The notes under the pieces were generated by a model. That model was given only the letters and a program-made list of their open reading frames with translations, had not been told where the DNA came from and did no database searches. Shown here in pieces: positions 16,596 to 25,609 of a stretch of 64,000 bases of DNA; the stretch's first letter is position 1; each line of letters opens with the position of its first letter. Location of the stretch: contig JADJPS010000006.1 in assembly GCA_016713105.1 (NCBI GenBank), positions 124,001 to 188,000 of the forward strand, written 5' to 3'. The position numbers and the translations under genes were made by a program. Source of the DNA: Devosia sp. (GTDB lineage: Bacteria; Pseudomonadota; Alphaproteobacteria; Rhizobiales; Devosiaceae).

Positions 16596-17102
16596 ATGGC
16601 GGCTGCCGAAGCTGAAGTTGAAGTCGGCGCTGCCAAGGCAGGCAAGAAGAAGCCTCCGATGATGCTCATCGCCATGGCGGTAGCCGCCATCGTGCTGCTG
16701 GGGGGTGGGGCGGCGGCATACTTCTTGCTGTTTTCCGCGCCCAAAGAGGATGCGCACGGCGCCGACGCGCATGGCAGCGCGGCCGCCGGCGTGCACGAGG
16801 GCTTCATCTTCAACCTCCCCACCATGACGGTGAACCTCAATTCCGAAGGCGGTGCGCAAGCCTTCATGAAGCTCACCGTGGCGCTCGAGGTTGCGAGCGA
16901 GGACGTGATGCTGGAAATCCAGCCCCGCATGGCCAAGGTGGTGGATGCATTCCAGGTCTATCTGCGCGAATTGCGCAAGAGCGATCTCGAAGGTTCGGCG
17001 GGCATTTACAGGCTGAAGGAAGAGCTGCGGCGGCGCGTCAACGTGGCGATCTTCCCACAGCAGGTCGACAGCATCCTGTTCAAGGAAATCCTGGTGCAGT
17101 AA
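16596..17102 (+). CDS. fliL: Flagellar basal body-associated protein FliL
   Basis: 168 residues. FliL is an inner-membrane protein that rings the stator and stabilises its engagement. A cytoplasmic Lys-rich N-terminus (AGKKKPP) precedes one transmembrane helix (about residues 22-45, rich in Ala/Ile/Leu/Val), then a periplasmic stomatin-like domain containing FNLPTMTVNLN and the C-terminal FPQQVDSILFKEILVQ. ATG 16596 is preferred to TTG and GTG codons immediately upstream; a G-run lies 7-12 bases before it. Its stop overlaps the fliM start by one base. Confidence 0.94.
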   Translation: MAAAEAEVEVGAAKAGKKKPPMMLIAMAVAAIVLLGGGAAAYFLLFSAPKEDAHGADAHGSAAAGVHEGFIFNLPTMTVNLNSEGGAQAFMKLTVALEVASEDVMLEIQPRMAKVVDAFQVYLRELRKSDLEGSAGIYRLKEELRRRVNVAIFPQQVDSILFKEILVQ

Positions 17103-18256
17103 TGGCCGGACCCGGCGAACAGGACAAGCTCAGCGACGAGTGGGGCGTAGGCGAAGACATCAAGGTCGAAGCCGCCGGCGACACTGAGGAGGAAATGAGC
17201 GCCGAGTGGGCGGCGATGCTGGCTGGCGACAATGCCGAAGGCGAGTCGGCCGACCGGGTGCTGAATCAGGACGAGATCGACAGCCTGCTCGGCTTCGATC
17301 CCAATGCGGGCGGCGTTGCGGAACTGTCGGGCGTACAGGCCCTGATCAACTCCGCGCTGGTCAGCTACGAGCGCCTGCCGATGCTCGAGATCGTCTTCGA
17401 CCGGCTGGTCAGGCTGGCGACGACCTCGCTTCGCAACTTCACCTCCGACAACGTCGAGGTGGCACTTGATTCCATCTCGTCGGTGCGCTTCGGCGACTAT
17501 CTCAACTCGATCCCACTACCGGCAATTCTGTCGGTGATCCGGGCCGAGGAGTGGGACAATTACGGCCTGCTGACGGTTGACTCGGCGCTGATCTACTCGA
17601 TGATCGACGTTCTGCTCGGCGGCCGGCGGGTCGGCGGCACGATCCGCGTCGAGGGGCGTCCCTATACCACCATCGAGATGGCGCTGGCGCGGCGCATGAT
17701 CGAAGTCATTCTCGAGGATACCCACAAGGCCTTCGAGCCGGTTACCGAGATCAACTTCAAGGTCGAGCGCCTCGAGACCAATCCACGCTTCGCCGCCATC
17801 TCGCGTCCGGCCAATGCCGCGATCCTGATCGAACTCAGGATCGAGATGGACGACCGCGGCGGCAAGATCGAAATCCTGCTGCCCTACGCGACGATCGAGC
17901 CGATCCGCGAGCAGTTGCTGCAGATGTACATGGGCGAGAAGTTCGGCCGCGACCCGATCTGGGAAGGCCATCTCGCCACGGAGATCTACGCCGCCGATGT
18001 CGAGATCGACGCGATTCTGCACGAGCTTGACCTGCCGCTGAACCGGGTCCTCGGCATGCAGCCGGGCGATACCGTGATGTTCGATCGGGCGCCCTCGGAC
18101 CCGATCACGCTCCGGTGCGGGGACGTGACACTGACTGAAGCGATCATGGGGCACATCGGAAATCACGTCTCGGTGCGGGTGTCGCGCCCGCTCAATGCTC
18201 CAAAGGTGACCATGGCGGCGTTCGAAGCCATCGACGAAACAAGGGAGAGCCGCTGA
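17102..18256 (+). CDS. fliM: Flagellar motor switch protein FliM
   Basis: 384 residues. FliM binds phosphorylated CheY and forms the C-ring with FliG and FliN. The CheY-binding motif LNQDEIDSLLGFD is at about residues 56-68, preceded by an acidic, probably disordered extension longer than in most FliM proteins, where the motif lies at the very N-terminus. The middle CheC-like domain (PMLEIVFDRLVRLATTSLRN onward) and the C-terminal surface-presentation domain (PLNRVLGMQPGDTVMF ... VSVRVSRPLNAPKV) are complete. Tightly coupled to fliL and to the DUF6468 gene. Confidence 0.96.
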   Translation: MAGPGEQDKLSDEWGVGEDIKVEAAGDTEEEMSAEWAAMLAGDNAEGESADRVLNQDEIDSLLGFDPNAGGVAELSGVQALINSALVSYERLPMLEIVFDRLVRLATTSLRNFTSDNVEVALDSISSVRFGDYLNSIPLPAILSVIRAEEWDNYGLLTVDSALIYSMIDVLLGGRRVGGTIRVEGRPYTTIEMALARRMIEVILEDTHKAFEPVTEINFKVERLETNPRFAAISRPANAAILIELRIEMDDRGGKIEILLPYATIEPIREQLLQMYMGEKFGRDPIWEGHLATEIYAADVEIDAILHELDLPLNRVLGMQPGDTVMFDRAPSDPITLRCGDVTLTEAIMGHIGNHVSVRVSRPLNAPKVTMAAFEAIDETRESR

Positions 18257-18681
18257 TGTTCGGCATGCCGCTGGGCTTTGTGGTCGAGTTTCTGGTGGCG
18301 ATACTGCTTGCCACCACAATCGGCTACTCGGTCGTGCTCAACCAGCGGTTGAAGCGGCTGCATGCCGATCGCGGCGAGCTGCGTCAGATGGTGGCGGACC
18401 TCGTGGCTGCCACCAATCTCGCCAACGCGGCGATCCGTGAGCTCAAGGCCACCGCGCAGGAGGCCGAGTCCGGGCTCGAGGCCAAGCTTACGGAGGCCGA
18501 ACGCTTCGGGGTCGAACTGGCCAACCATGTCAGTTCCGGCCGGCAGGTCATGGACAAGATCGCGCGTATCACCACCGCTGCAAGGCAGCCGGGGGGCGAA
18601 CGGATCGAGGAGCCCAACAGGGTTCAGTCGGCATTGCAGCAACTGTCCATGCGGCCACGCATCAGGGGAGACGCCGCGTGA
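18256..18681 (+). CDS. DUF6468-type flagellar-linked membrane protein
   Basis: 141 residues: one N-terminal transmembrane helix (about 6-27) then a long cytoplasmic or periplasmic helix with coiled-coil character (about 28-100) and a basic tail. This layout and its place between fliM and the MotE-like gene match a small alphaproteobacterial family annotated as DUF6468. Its role is unknown; position suggests basal-body or stator work. The ATG overlaps the fliM stop by one base and its own stop overlaps the next GTG start. Confidence 0.8.
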   Translation: MFGMPLGFVVEFLVAILLATTIGYSVVLNQRLKRLHADRGELRQMVADLVAATNLANAAIRELKATAQEAESGLEAKLTEAERFGVELANHVSSGRQVMDKIARITTAARQPGGERIEEPNRVQSALQQLSMRPRIRGDAA

Positions 18682-19736
18682 GGACCGTCCGCCTGCTGCC
18701 GGTCGTCATTGCCGCAACAGCGGCGCTGCTGCTGTTCAAGGGTGTGGGCCTCGTTACCAGTGGTGGCTACGTGCTGACCGGGACAAATGCCGCTGTGGCA
18801 GCCGGGGGCGGCGGCGACCACGGTGGTGGCGGTACTGCCGCTGCCGATGCCAGCGGCAATCCGACGATGAACCTGCCGCTCGATCACACGATGACAGACG
18901 CCAGTCCAACACTCGGTGACACGGACGAGACCCTGTCACTAGGGGGAGGGGCGGCCGCGGACGGCGGCGACGGGACGTCCGATGCGCACGGCGAGGCGGC
19001 GGCCGCCACCGAAACCGCGGCGCACGGCGCCACTGGCGATGAGGCGGCAGCGGATTCCCAGGCCGGCGCGATCGGTAGTGTTGTCTGTCCGCCTCCGGAC
19101 GATGCCGAGCCGGGCGAGCCGGTTGCGGCGGGGGATCTGCAGGGCTTCGAGAACCTTGCCAAAACGCCTGTCGACTGCGTGCCCGATCCGGGCGTGACGG
19201 CGGAGGGCGATGCCCTGCCGCTGATCCAGAACGGCAATGGCCAATTGGTGCCGCTCGCTGAGGTGAGCCCCAATGCGTCGAGCGAAAAAGCCCTGCTTGA
19301 GAGGCTTGGTGAGCGCCGCGACCAACTCAATCGACTCGAGCAGGAACTGGAAATGCGCACTGCGCTGATCGAGGCCGCCGAGAAGCGGCTCGAGGAGCGG
19401 ACGGCTGCTCTCTCTGCCCTCGAGGCCAAGATCAATGCTCTCGTCGACGAGAAGAAATCTGCCGAAAAGCAGCAGTTCGTTGCGCTTGTCGCCATGTACG
19501 AGACCATGAAGCCTAAGGAAGCGGCGCTGATCTTCGACCAGATGGATCTCGGGGTACTGATGCAAATCGCCCGGGCGATGAATCCGCGCAAGATGGCCCC
19601 GATCATGGCCAAGATGAGCCCGGAGAAGGCCAAGAACCTCACGTCCGGCCTGGCGCTCGAGGAGGTCCAGCAGACCAGTACTGCCGACCTGACGCCGGAG
19701 GACCTCGCAAGCCTGCCGCAGATCGTCGGTCAGTAG
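18678..19736 (+). CDS. MotE-like protein (MgtE N-terminal fold)
   Basis: 352 residues, GTG start overlapping the previous stop. An N-terminal hydrophobic segment (about 4-35) is followed by a low-complexity Gly/Ala/Asp/His-rich region (35-140), a long coiled coil (about 205-270; KALLERLGERRDQLNRLEQE and repeats) and a C-terminal MgtE-N-like helical domain (VAMYETMKPKEAALIFDQMD, IARAMNPRKMAPIMAKMSPE). This is the architecture of MotE, the periplasmic chaperone of the stator accessory protein MotC in Sinorhizobium. The product probably acts in the periplasm with the motor. Confidence 0.8.
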   Translation: MRTVRLLPVVIAATAALLLFKGVGLVTSGGYVLTGTNAAVAAGGGGDHGGGGTAAADASGNPTMNLPLDHTMTDASPTLGDTDETLSLGGGAAADGGDGTSDAHGEAAAATETAAHGATGDEAAADSQAGAIGSVVCPPPDDAEPGEPVAAGDLQGFENLAKTPVDCVPDPGVTAEGDALPLIQNGNGQLVPLAEVSPNASSEKALLERLGERRDQLNRLEQELEMRTALIEAAEKRLEERTAALSALEAKINALVDEKKSAEKQQFVALVAMYETMKPKEAALIFDQMDLGVLMQIARAMNPRKMAPIMAKMSPEKAKNLTSGLALEEVQQTSTADLTPEDLASLPQIVGQ

Positions 19737-19775
19737 CTTTTCTCCTGGATTTGCCGGAGTTTGTGCGTCCTCCGG

Positions 19776-19790
19776 TTAGGTCGACGTTAA
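19776..19790. promoter_or_regulatory. CtrA-like box before the TPR-protein gene
   Basis: TTAGGTCGACGTTAA, one mismatch from TTAA-N7-TTAA, 56 bp before the ATG at 19847. The spacing is the same as at fliX and flgB. It would allow separate transcription of the long gene that follows. Confidence 0.5.
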
Positions 19791-19846
19791 GCCCGCTGGC
19801 GCTACTCTGCTGGTTCCAGAACAGAGTGGGTCAGGCAGAAGCCGGC

Positions 19847-22800
19847 ATGGACGTGGGCAGACGATTGGGGCGGGGGGCCGGCTGGCGCCCGTGGCGCATC
19901 ATGGCGCTGCTCGTCCTGCTGCTTGTCGGTCTTCCGGCCGCCGCGGCTGCCGCGGACAAGGTTACTGTCCTGGCCACTCAGGAAGCCGGCTATGGTCGGG
20001 TGATACTGACGTTCGCCGACCGGTTCGATCTCCCGCCCTACCGGGTCAAGTATGAGAACGGCGTGCTTGCGATCGAGTTCGAGACGCCGGTCAACGCGCT
20101 GCTTCCCGACATTGCGCTGGCTATCCCCGACTATGCCACGATCGCGCGCACCGATCCCGACGGCAAGGGCATCCGGATCGGGCTCCGGACCGCGGTGGTC
20201 CTCAACCGGCTGGAGGCAGGAGAGAAGCTGTTCATCGACCTGCTGCCGCCGACCTGGCAGGGCCTGCCTCCGGCACTTCCGGAGGCGGTGGTGGCTGAAC
20301 TGAGCATCCGAGCCAAGAACGCGGCGGAACTCGCAGAGCAGCGCCGGCGAGCGGAACTGGCCAAGACGCTCAACCCGACGGCTACGGTGCGGCTCGGCCG
20401 CAACCCGACCTTCCTGCGCCTGCAGGTCGACTGGAGCGTCGATACGGAGGCCAAGTTCTCGCTCAAGGATACCACCGGCACCATCGATTTCGGTTGGCCG
20501 GTTCCGGTTGATCTCTACGCCCTGAAGGCCGACCTGCCGGCCGAGTTCAAGGGCGCAACCAATACTGTGACCGCCACCAGTTCGCTGGTCACCCTCAGGG
20601 TGGCCGAGGGAGTGGTGCCGCGCTTCTACCAGCTGTCGCCGCGGCAGTTCGTGGTGGATATCGACATCTCGACCGAGGCCGGCCTCGAAGTGGCGCTCAA
20701 GAACGAGGAGGCGGCCAGGAAGGCGCGCGAGGAACTGGCGCGGGTGGCGGCCCTCGGGCAGGAGCGGCGCGACGCGCGTCTCGGGATGGGGGACAACGAG
20801 GGCTCGGGCGAGCTTTATCCCACCACGCGCGGCGTGGTTGCTCCACTGGTGACCACCGTCGGCGGCACGATCCGCATTGCTTTCCCGTTCGAGGCCGATG
20901 TCGCTTCGGCGGTGTTCCGGCGCGGCGATACGGTATGGATGGTGTTCGACACTTCGCAGACCATCCTGAAGCCGACCCCGGCGGAGCCGCTCGCGCAGGT
21001 AGTCAGCAATGTCGAGGTGGTGCCGGCGGGAAATACCCAGGTCGTACGCCTGGATCTGGCGGAGGATCGGCTCGCCACACTGGGTTCGGAGGGACGGTCC
21101 TGGGTGCTGTCACTGGGCGATGTGCTGCTCAATGCGACCGAGCCGATGACCCTCACCCGGCAGCGCGACGAACAGGGTCTGTTCGAGATGTCGGCCGACA
21201 TCATGCGACCGGGCACCGTGCACGTGCTGCGCGATCCGGTAGTGGGCGATGCGCTCAGGGTGGTGACCGTCATGCCGCCGGCGCGGGGGGTCACCCGCGA
21301 CCTCGCCTTCGTCGACTTCAGTGTTCTCAAGTCGGCCCACGGCCTGGTGGTCAAGCCCAATACCGAGGCGCTGGACGTCGCGCTCGTCGAACAGACCGCC
21401 GAGATTTCCTCGCGTGAGGGACTGACGCTGTCGGCGGTCGAGTCCCTGCGTTCGCTCGATGCCGGCAATGCGCCGCAGTTCCGACAGAGCTTCATCGACC
21501 TCGCGGTGTGGCGCGAGGACAATGCCGGCAGGTTTCAGACCCGCAAGGAGGAACTGATCGGCAAGGCAGCCAGCGCCGAAGGCCGGCTGCGCGACATGGC
21601 CCGCATGGACCTTGGGCAGTTCCTGCTGGCCAACGAATTCTCCTTCGAGGCGATCGGCGTACTGGGGGTACTCGAGGCGGAACTGGCCAGCGAGGACCTG
21701 CGCAAGAAGCTGCGGCTGCTCGGCGCCATTGCAGGTGTCTCGGCCGGTCGGCCGATGGATGCGCTGCCGATTCTCAATTCAGGGAGCTTCCCCGAGGAAA
21801 CCGATGCGCTGCTGTGGCGCGCCATCGCGCGCGCCGAGGCCGGCGACTTCCGCGGCGCCAGACTCGATGCGATTGCCGCCGAGCCGGTGTTCTCCGCCTA
21901 TCCCCTCTGGGTGCGGAACAAGTTCCTGTTCGCCGCGATCCGCGCCGCCGTCGAGACCAGCGACGAGCCGCTCGCCTTGCAGATGATCGGCAGGCTCGAG
22001 TTTGCGAAGCTCAATCCCGAGGAGATCAGTCTCTTCCAGTTGATGCAGGGACGCATCTCCGAGCTTGAGGGCAAGCAGCAGGACGCCCTTGACGCCTACG
22101 GGCAGGTGATCACCGCCGACGTGCGTCCGACCCGCGCGGAGGCAGTCTACCGAACACTTCTGCTGCTCGAGCGCAGCGGCAAGATCGATCTTGCCAAGGC
22201 GACCGACACCCTATCGGCGGAAGCCCTGATGTGGCGTGGCGGCACGCTCGAGGCCGATATGCAGAAGCTGCTGGCCGAACTCTACTTTGAGAACAAGGAC
22301 TACCAGGAGGGCTTCGAGATCGTCCGGCAGGCAGCATCTTCCTTCCCGGAGAGCAGTTCGATCAACGACCTGCTGAACAAGGCGCAGTCGCAGTTCGAGG
22401 ACCTCTACCTCAACGGAGCCGCCGATCGAATGGGTGATGTCGAGGCTCTGTCGCTCTACTATGACTTCCGCCAACTGACGCCGCCGGGCGCGCGCGGCGA
22501 CGAGATGATCCGCAACCTGGCACGGCGACTGGTGAAGGTCGACCTGCTCCGCCAGGCCGCCGACCTGCTCGAGTACCAGATAGACAGCCGTCTCGAGGGT
22601 GTGGCCAAGGCCCAGGTCGCCGCCGATCTTGCAGTCATCCGCATCGCCGATCGCGATCCGGAGGCGGCACTCAGGGTGCTCAATCGCACGCGCCTGGCCG
22701 ATCTCTCTCCGGTACTCGACAGGCAGAGGCGCCTGCTCGAGGCGCGGGCGCTGATCGACGCGGGACGACAGGACCTCGCCATCGACCTGATCTCGCGCCT

Positions 22801-23218
22801 CACAGGCCGCGACGCCGATATGCTCAGGGTCGACGGCTACTGGAAGTCGAAGAACTACGACATGGCGGCCAGCCTGCTCGAGACCATCTACAGCCCGACA
22901 TCGGGCGGTCCGCCGATGACGCAGCAGGCCCGCATGAGCGTGGTACGCGCCGCGGTGGGCTACGTGCTCTCCAATGATGCCATCGGCCTGTCGCGGCTGC
23001 GCTCAAAGTTCTCCGACCCGATGTCGAAGTCTGCGGAATGGCCGCTGTTCGAGTTCGTGACGCGAGATGTCGCGCCGCAGAGCCTTGAGTTCAAGAAGGT
23101 CGCCAAGGAGATCGCCGGTCTGGACTCGCTTGACGCTTTCCTCGCCTCCTATCGAGAACTCTATTCTGGCGCTGACGCGGTGCTGCCCCAGAAGGCGAAG
23201 CCTCAGGGTGAAGCCTGA
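19847..23218 (+). CDS. Large exported protein with TPR-like repeats, function unknown
   Basis: 1123 residues from the ATG at 19847, which begins MDVGRRLGRGAGWRPWRIM and a signal peptide or anchor (about 18-42, ending PAAAAAADK). A longer frame upstream would run through the promoter-like box. Residues 45-290 are beta-rich and resemble repeated AMIN-type modules (VTVLATQEAGYGRVILTF; VRLGRNPTFLRLQVDW). Residues about 520-1100 are helical with degenerate tetratricopeptide repeats (EEISLFQLMQGRISELEGKQ; NKDYQEGFEIVRQAASSFPE). It is probably periplasmic. Its place directly after the motE-like gene and tail-to-tail with fliP suggests a flagellar envelope role. I do not know a characterised homologue. 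Confidence 0.85.
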   Translation: MDVGRRLGRGAGWRPWRIMALLVLLLVGLPAAAAAADKVTVLATQEAGYGRVILTFADRFDLPPYRVKYENGVLAIEFETPVNALLPDIALAIPDYATIARTDPDGKGIRIGLRTAVVLNRLEAGEKLFIDLLPPTWQGLPPALPEAVVAELSIRAKNAAELAEQRRRAELAKTLNPTATVRLGRNPTFLRLQVDWSVDTEAKFSLKDTTGTIDFGWPVPVDLYALKADLPAEFKGATNTVTATSSLVTLRVAEGVVPRFYQLSPRQFVVDIDISTEAGLEVALKNEEAARKAREELARVAALGQERRDARLGMGDNEGSGELYPTTRGVVAPLVTTVGGTIRIAFPFEADVASAVFRRGDTVWMVFDTSQTILKPTPAEPLAQVVSNVEVVPAGNTQVVRLDLAEDRLATLGSEGRSWVLSLGDVLLNATEPMTLTRQRDEQGLFEMSADIMRPGTVHVLRDPVVGDALRVVTVMPPARGVTRDLAFVDFSVLKSAHGLVVKPNTEALDVALVEQTAEISSREGLTLSAVESLRSLDAGNAPQFRQSFIDLAVWREDNAGRFQTRKEELIGKAASAEGRLRDMARMDLGQFLLANEFSFEAIGVLGVLEAELASEDLRKKLRLLGAIAGVSAGRPMDALPILNSGSFPEETDALLWRAIARAEAGDFRGARLDAIAAEPVFSAYPLWVRNKFLFAAIRAAVETSDEPLALQMIGRLEFAKLNPEEISLFQLMQGRISELEGKQQDALDAYGQVITADVRPTRAEAVYRTLLLLERSGKIDLAKATDTLSAEALMWRGGTLEADMQKLLAELYFENKDYQEGFEIVRQAASSFPESSSINDLLNKAQSQFEDLYLNGAADRMGDVEALSLYYDFRQLTPPGARGDEMIRNLARRLVKVDLLRQAADLLEYQIDSRLEGVAKAQVAADLAVIRIADRDPEAALRVLNRTRLADLSPVLDRQRRLLEARALIDAGRQDLAIDLISRLTGRDADMLRVDGYWKSKNYDMAASLLETIYSPTSGGPPMTQQARMSVVRAAVGYVLSNDAIGLSRLRSKFSDPMSKSAEWPLFEFVTRDVAPQSLEFKKVAKEIAGLDSLDAFLASYRELYSGADAVLPQKAKPQGEA

Positions 23219-23219
23219 G

Positions 23220-24011
23220 CTAGACGCTGGTGAAGCTGCGGATCAGCGATCCTGCCACCAGGTGCCAGCCATCGACCAGAACGAAGAAGATCAGCTTGAA
23301 CGGCAGGGAAATGACGACGGGCGGCAGCATCATCATGCCCATCGACATCAGCACCGACGCCACCACCATGTCGATGACGACGAATGGCAGGAACAGCAGG
23401 AAGCCGATCTCGAAGGCGCGGCGCAATTCGGAGATCATGAAGGCCGGGATCAGGATCTGCAGCGGAATCGCGGCGGAATCGGCAGGTTGCTCAGCCTGCG
23501 ACATGTCAAAGAACAGCTGCAGGTCCTGCTGGCGCACATTGGCCGCCATAAAATCGTGGACCGGCGCGGAGGCACGCTCGAAGGCCTCCTCGATTTCGAT
23601 CGTACCGGCGACCAGCGGCGCAATGCCGTTGTCATAGCTCTGCTGCAACGTTGGTCCCATGACGAACAGCGTCAGGAACAGCGCCAGGCTCACCATCACC
23701 GAGTTGGGTGGGGCCGACTGCGTGCCGAGGGCGGTCCTCAGAATCGACAGCACCACCACGATGCGGGTGAAGCTCGTCACCATCACCAGGATGGAGGGCG
23801 CCAGCGAGAGCAGGGTGATAAGCCCCACCAGTTGCACGGCACGCTCGGTCACCGTCGCATCGTCACCGAAACCGATGGTAATGTCCTGGCCCAAGGCCAG
23901 CGTCGGCAGCGCAATGGCAGCAAGCAGAGCGAGACTGGCAAGTGTCCGGCGCGCGGCCGGGCGTTCAGATGTCGCCCGTTCCCGTATCGCCGAAGGTGCG
24001 CTGAGGGCCAA
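23220..24011 (-). CDS. fliP: Flagellar export gate protein FliP
   Basis: 263 residues. FliP forms the pentameric core of the export gate with FliQ and FliR. A cleavable signal peptide (about 18-42) precedes ITLLSLAPSILVMVTSFTRI and VVLSILRTALGTQSAPPN, and the C-terminal block has SMGMMMLPPVVISLPFKLIFF. The start at 24011 lies 47 bases inside fliO; no closer start codon is available before the signal sequence. It ends one base from the stop of the convergent TPR-protein gene. Confidence 0.96.
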   Translation of the reverse strand: MALSAPSAIRERATSERPAARRTLASLALLAAIALPTLALGQDITIGFGDDATVTERAVQLVGLITLLSLAPSILVMVTSFTRIVVVLSILRTALGTQSAPPNSVMVSLALFLTLFVMGPTLQQSYDNGIAPLVAGTIEIEEAFERASAPVHDFMAANVRQQDLQLFFDMSQAEQPADSAAIPLQILIPAFMISELRRAFEIGFLLFLPFVVIDMVVASVLMSMGMMMLPPVVISLPFKLIFFVLVDGWHLVAGSLIRSFTSV

Positions 24012-24612
24012 ACCCGGTCCGTCCGTTGCCGTCCATGCCAGCTGGGGTTGTAGCTGAGTCGGCTTTGCCGCGGCCGGAGTTATCCCCAGTCATCGGCGAC
24101 ATCGGGATGACGGCGGGTTCCATGACACTCACCGGGCGGAGCAGGCCGGTGTGGCGCAGGCTTCTCGGCTTGCCGGCCATGGGGCGGGCGAACTCCTTGA
24201 GCCGTTCGATGTGCGGGCGCAACGCCTTCGGAGGTGATACATGCTCGGTTTCATCAGCCGGTGTGGAGGAAGCGCCGTCCTCGGCGGCCGTACCGAGCGG
24301 TCGGCGCAGCGGCTGGACGGACTTGTCGACCGGTATACCGGCCTCGATGAGCAGGTCCTGCGGTCCGCCAGTGAGGATCAGGTGTTCGACATTGTCGCGG
24401 CGAACGATCAGCAGCTGGCGCTTGGCGTCGACCTGCACCTGCTCGATGACGCCGATGCGCCGACCGCGAATTCTGACTGAGACTCCGGAGCGCATGACCA
24501 GCTTGAGCACCCACAGCCCGAGCACGATGAGCACCAGCACAATGCCGAGGGCGAGGGCGGAGGTCACAATCGTGTCGCCGGAGCCACCGAGAAGGCTTGT
24601 CAGAAACTGCAT
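23965..24612 (-). CDS. fliO: Flagellar biosynthesis protein FliO
   Basis: 215 residues from ATG 24612 (MQFLTSLLGG). FliO is a small membrane chaperone that helps FliP oligomerise. A single transmembrane helix (about 15-38) is followed by the conserved RGRRIGVIEQVQVDAKRQLLIVRRDNVEHLILTGGP fold (given here in part: IGVIEQVQVDAKRQLLIV) and a disordered Pro/Ser/Thr-rich tail of about 110 residues. The tail is longer than in enteric FliO. First gene of the fliO-fliP pair, divergent from flgB, with a palindrome 35 bp upstream. Confidence 0.9.
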   Translation of the reverse strand: MQFLTSLLGGSGDTIVTSALALGIVLVLIVLGLWVLKLVMRSGVSVRIRGRRIGVIEQVQVDAKRQLLIVRRDNVEHLILTGGPQDLLIEAGIPVDKSVQPLRRPLGTAAEDGASSTPADETEHVSPPKALRPHIERLKEFARPMAGKPRSLRHTGLLRPVSVMEPAVIPMSPMTGDNSGRGKADSATTPAGMDGNGRTGFGPQRTFGDTGTGDI

Positions 24613-24646
24613 TGCTGTCTCCCGTCCACGACGCCGTGAGCGCTGT

Positions 24647-24659
24647 GGCAAAACTTGCC
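24647..24659. promoter_or_regulatory. GGCA-N5-TGCC palindrome upstream of fliO
   Basis: GGCAAAACTTGCC inside the longer GTGGCAAAACTTGCCCAC. It lies 35-47 bp before the fliO start on the minus strand, similar to the position of the related palindromes before fliX and flgB. Confidence 0.55.
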
Positions 24660-24717
24660 CACTATAGCCCTTCAAATGTGTAAAATGCGAGGCGCAGCGG
24701 TGCCCTGCCGCGTATGG

Positions 24718-24732
24718 TTAACGTCTGCTTAA
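24718..24732. promoter_or_regulatory. CtrA-type box upstream of flgB
   Basis: TTAACGTCTGCTTAA, a perfect TTAA-N7-TTAA, 52 bp before the flgB ATG. Confidence 0.78.
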
Positions 24733-24741
24733 CTTCTGCCC

Positions 24742-24754
24742 GGCAGGATTTGCC
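24742..24754. promoter_or_regulatory. GGCA-N5-TGCC palindrome at the flgB promoter
   Basis: GGCAGGATTTGCC, 9 bp after the CtrA-type box and 30 bp before the flgB ATG: the same arrangement as at fliX. Confidence 0.6.
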
Positions 24755-24784
24755 CAGTTGCAGAAGATTCCGGCTGTTCAAGAC

Positions 24785-25183
24785 ATGTCGCTGTCGTTGC
24801 TGAGCGCGCTCACCGAGAAGATGAAATGGCATCAAGCCCGACAGGGCCTGCTTGCCGAGAACGTGGCCAACGCGGAGACTCCGGGCTATCGGGGCCGCGA
24901 CCTCAAGTCGTACGGGTTCGAGGAGCACATGCGCTCGCTGTCGTCAGCCAGGATCGAGACCGTTACGACGCAGACGACTCACTTTCGTGTGCAAGCGGCC
25001 GATGCAGACGGTTTCGGTCCGCGTGCCGCCAGTGGCTTCGAGGTCACCCCCGAAGGCAATGCCGTGTCGCTCGAGGACGAGATGATGAAGGTGACCGCCA
25101 ACCAGCTCGACTATCAGACCATCACGGCGATCTACCAGCGCTCGGTCAAAATTCTCAAGACAGCTCTCGGAAGGCAGGCCTAG
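24785..25183 (+). CDS. flgB: Proximal rod protein FlgB
   Basis: 132 residues. Rod protein closest to the MS ring. Family blocks: LTEKMKWHQARQGLLAENVA, NAETPGYRGRDL, and the C-terminal EDEMMKVTANQLDYQTITAI. ATG 24785 (MSLSLLSALTEKM) is chosen over an upstream TTG. First gene of flgB-flgC-fliE-fliQ-fliR-flhB, a compact cluster read from a CtrA-type promoter. Confidence 0.96.
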   Translation: MSLSLLSALTEKMKWHQARQGLLAENVANAETPGYRGRDLKSYGFEEHMRSLSSARIETVTTQTTHFRVQAADADGFGPRAASGFEVTPEGNAVSLEDEMMKVTANQLDYQTITAIYQRSVKILKTALGRQA

Positions 25184-25185
25184 CG

Positions 25186-25599
25186 ATGAGCGATTTCCTC
25201 GCGTCTCTGAAGATTGCGGCGACTGGTCTGCATGCCCAGACGGCCCGCATGCGGGTCATCGCCGAGAACCTCGCCAATGCCGATTCTGCCGGCAAGACCC
25301 CGGATGAGGACCCGTACCGCAGGAAGATCCCGACCTTCCAGGCGGTGATGGATCGCGACCTCAATGCCACTACGGTGAAGATCGGGCGGATCGCACTGGA
25401 CAAGTCGGACTTTCAGACGCGCTACGAACCGGGCCACCCGGCCGCCGATGCGGGCGGCTACGTGCGTTACCCCAATGTCAATTCGCTGATCGAGGCGATG
25501 GACATGCGGCAGGCGCAACGCAGCTACGAGGCTAATCTCAACGTGGTCTCCGTTACCCGGCAGATGCTGGGCTCTACTCTCGACATCATCAAGGGCTGA
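25186..25599 (+). CDS. flgC: Proximal rod protein FlgC
   Basis: 137 residues, starting two bases after the flgB stop. Conserved N-terminus MSDFLASLKIAATGLHAQT with the VIAENLANADSAGKTP rod motif, then PYRRKIPTFQ, and the C-terminal NVNSLIEAMDMRQAQRSYEA. Length and both terminal helices are standard for FlgC. Confidence 0.97.
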   Translation: MSDFLASLKIAATGLHAQTARMRVIAENLANADSAGKTPDEDPYRRKIPTFQAVMDRDLNATTVKIGRIALDKSDFQTRYEPGHPAADAGGYVRYPNVNSLIEAMDMRQAQRSYEANLNVVSVTRQMLGSTLDIIKG

Positions 25600-25609
25600 G
25601 GACTGAGCC

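Noticed and set aside
24647..24659. GGCA...TTGCC palindromes read as sigma-54 -24/-12 promoters
   Set aside because: GG to GC spacing is 8 bases in these sites; sigma-54 promoters need 10. The two-fold symmetry fits an operator better.
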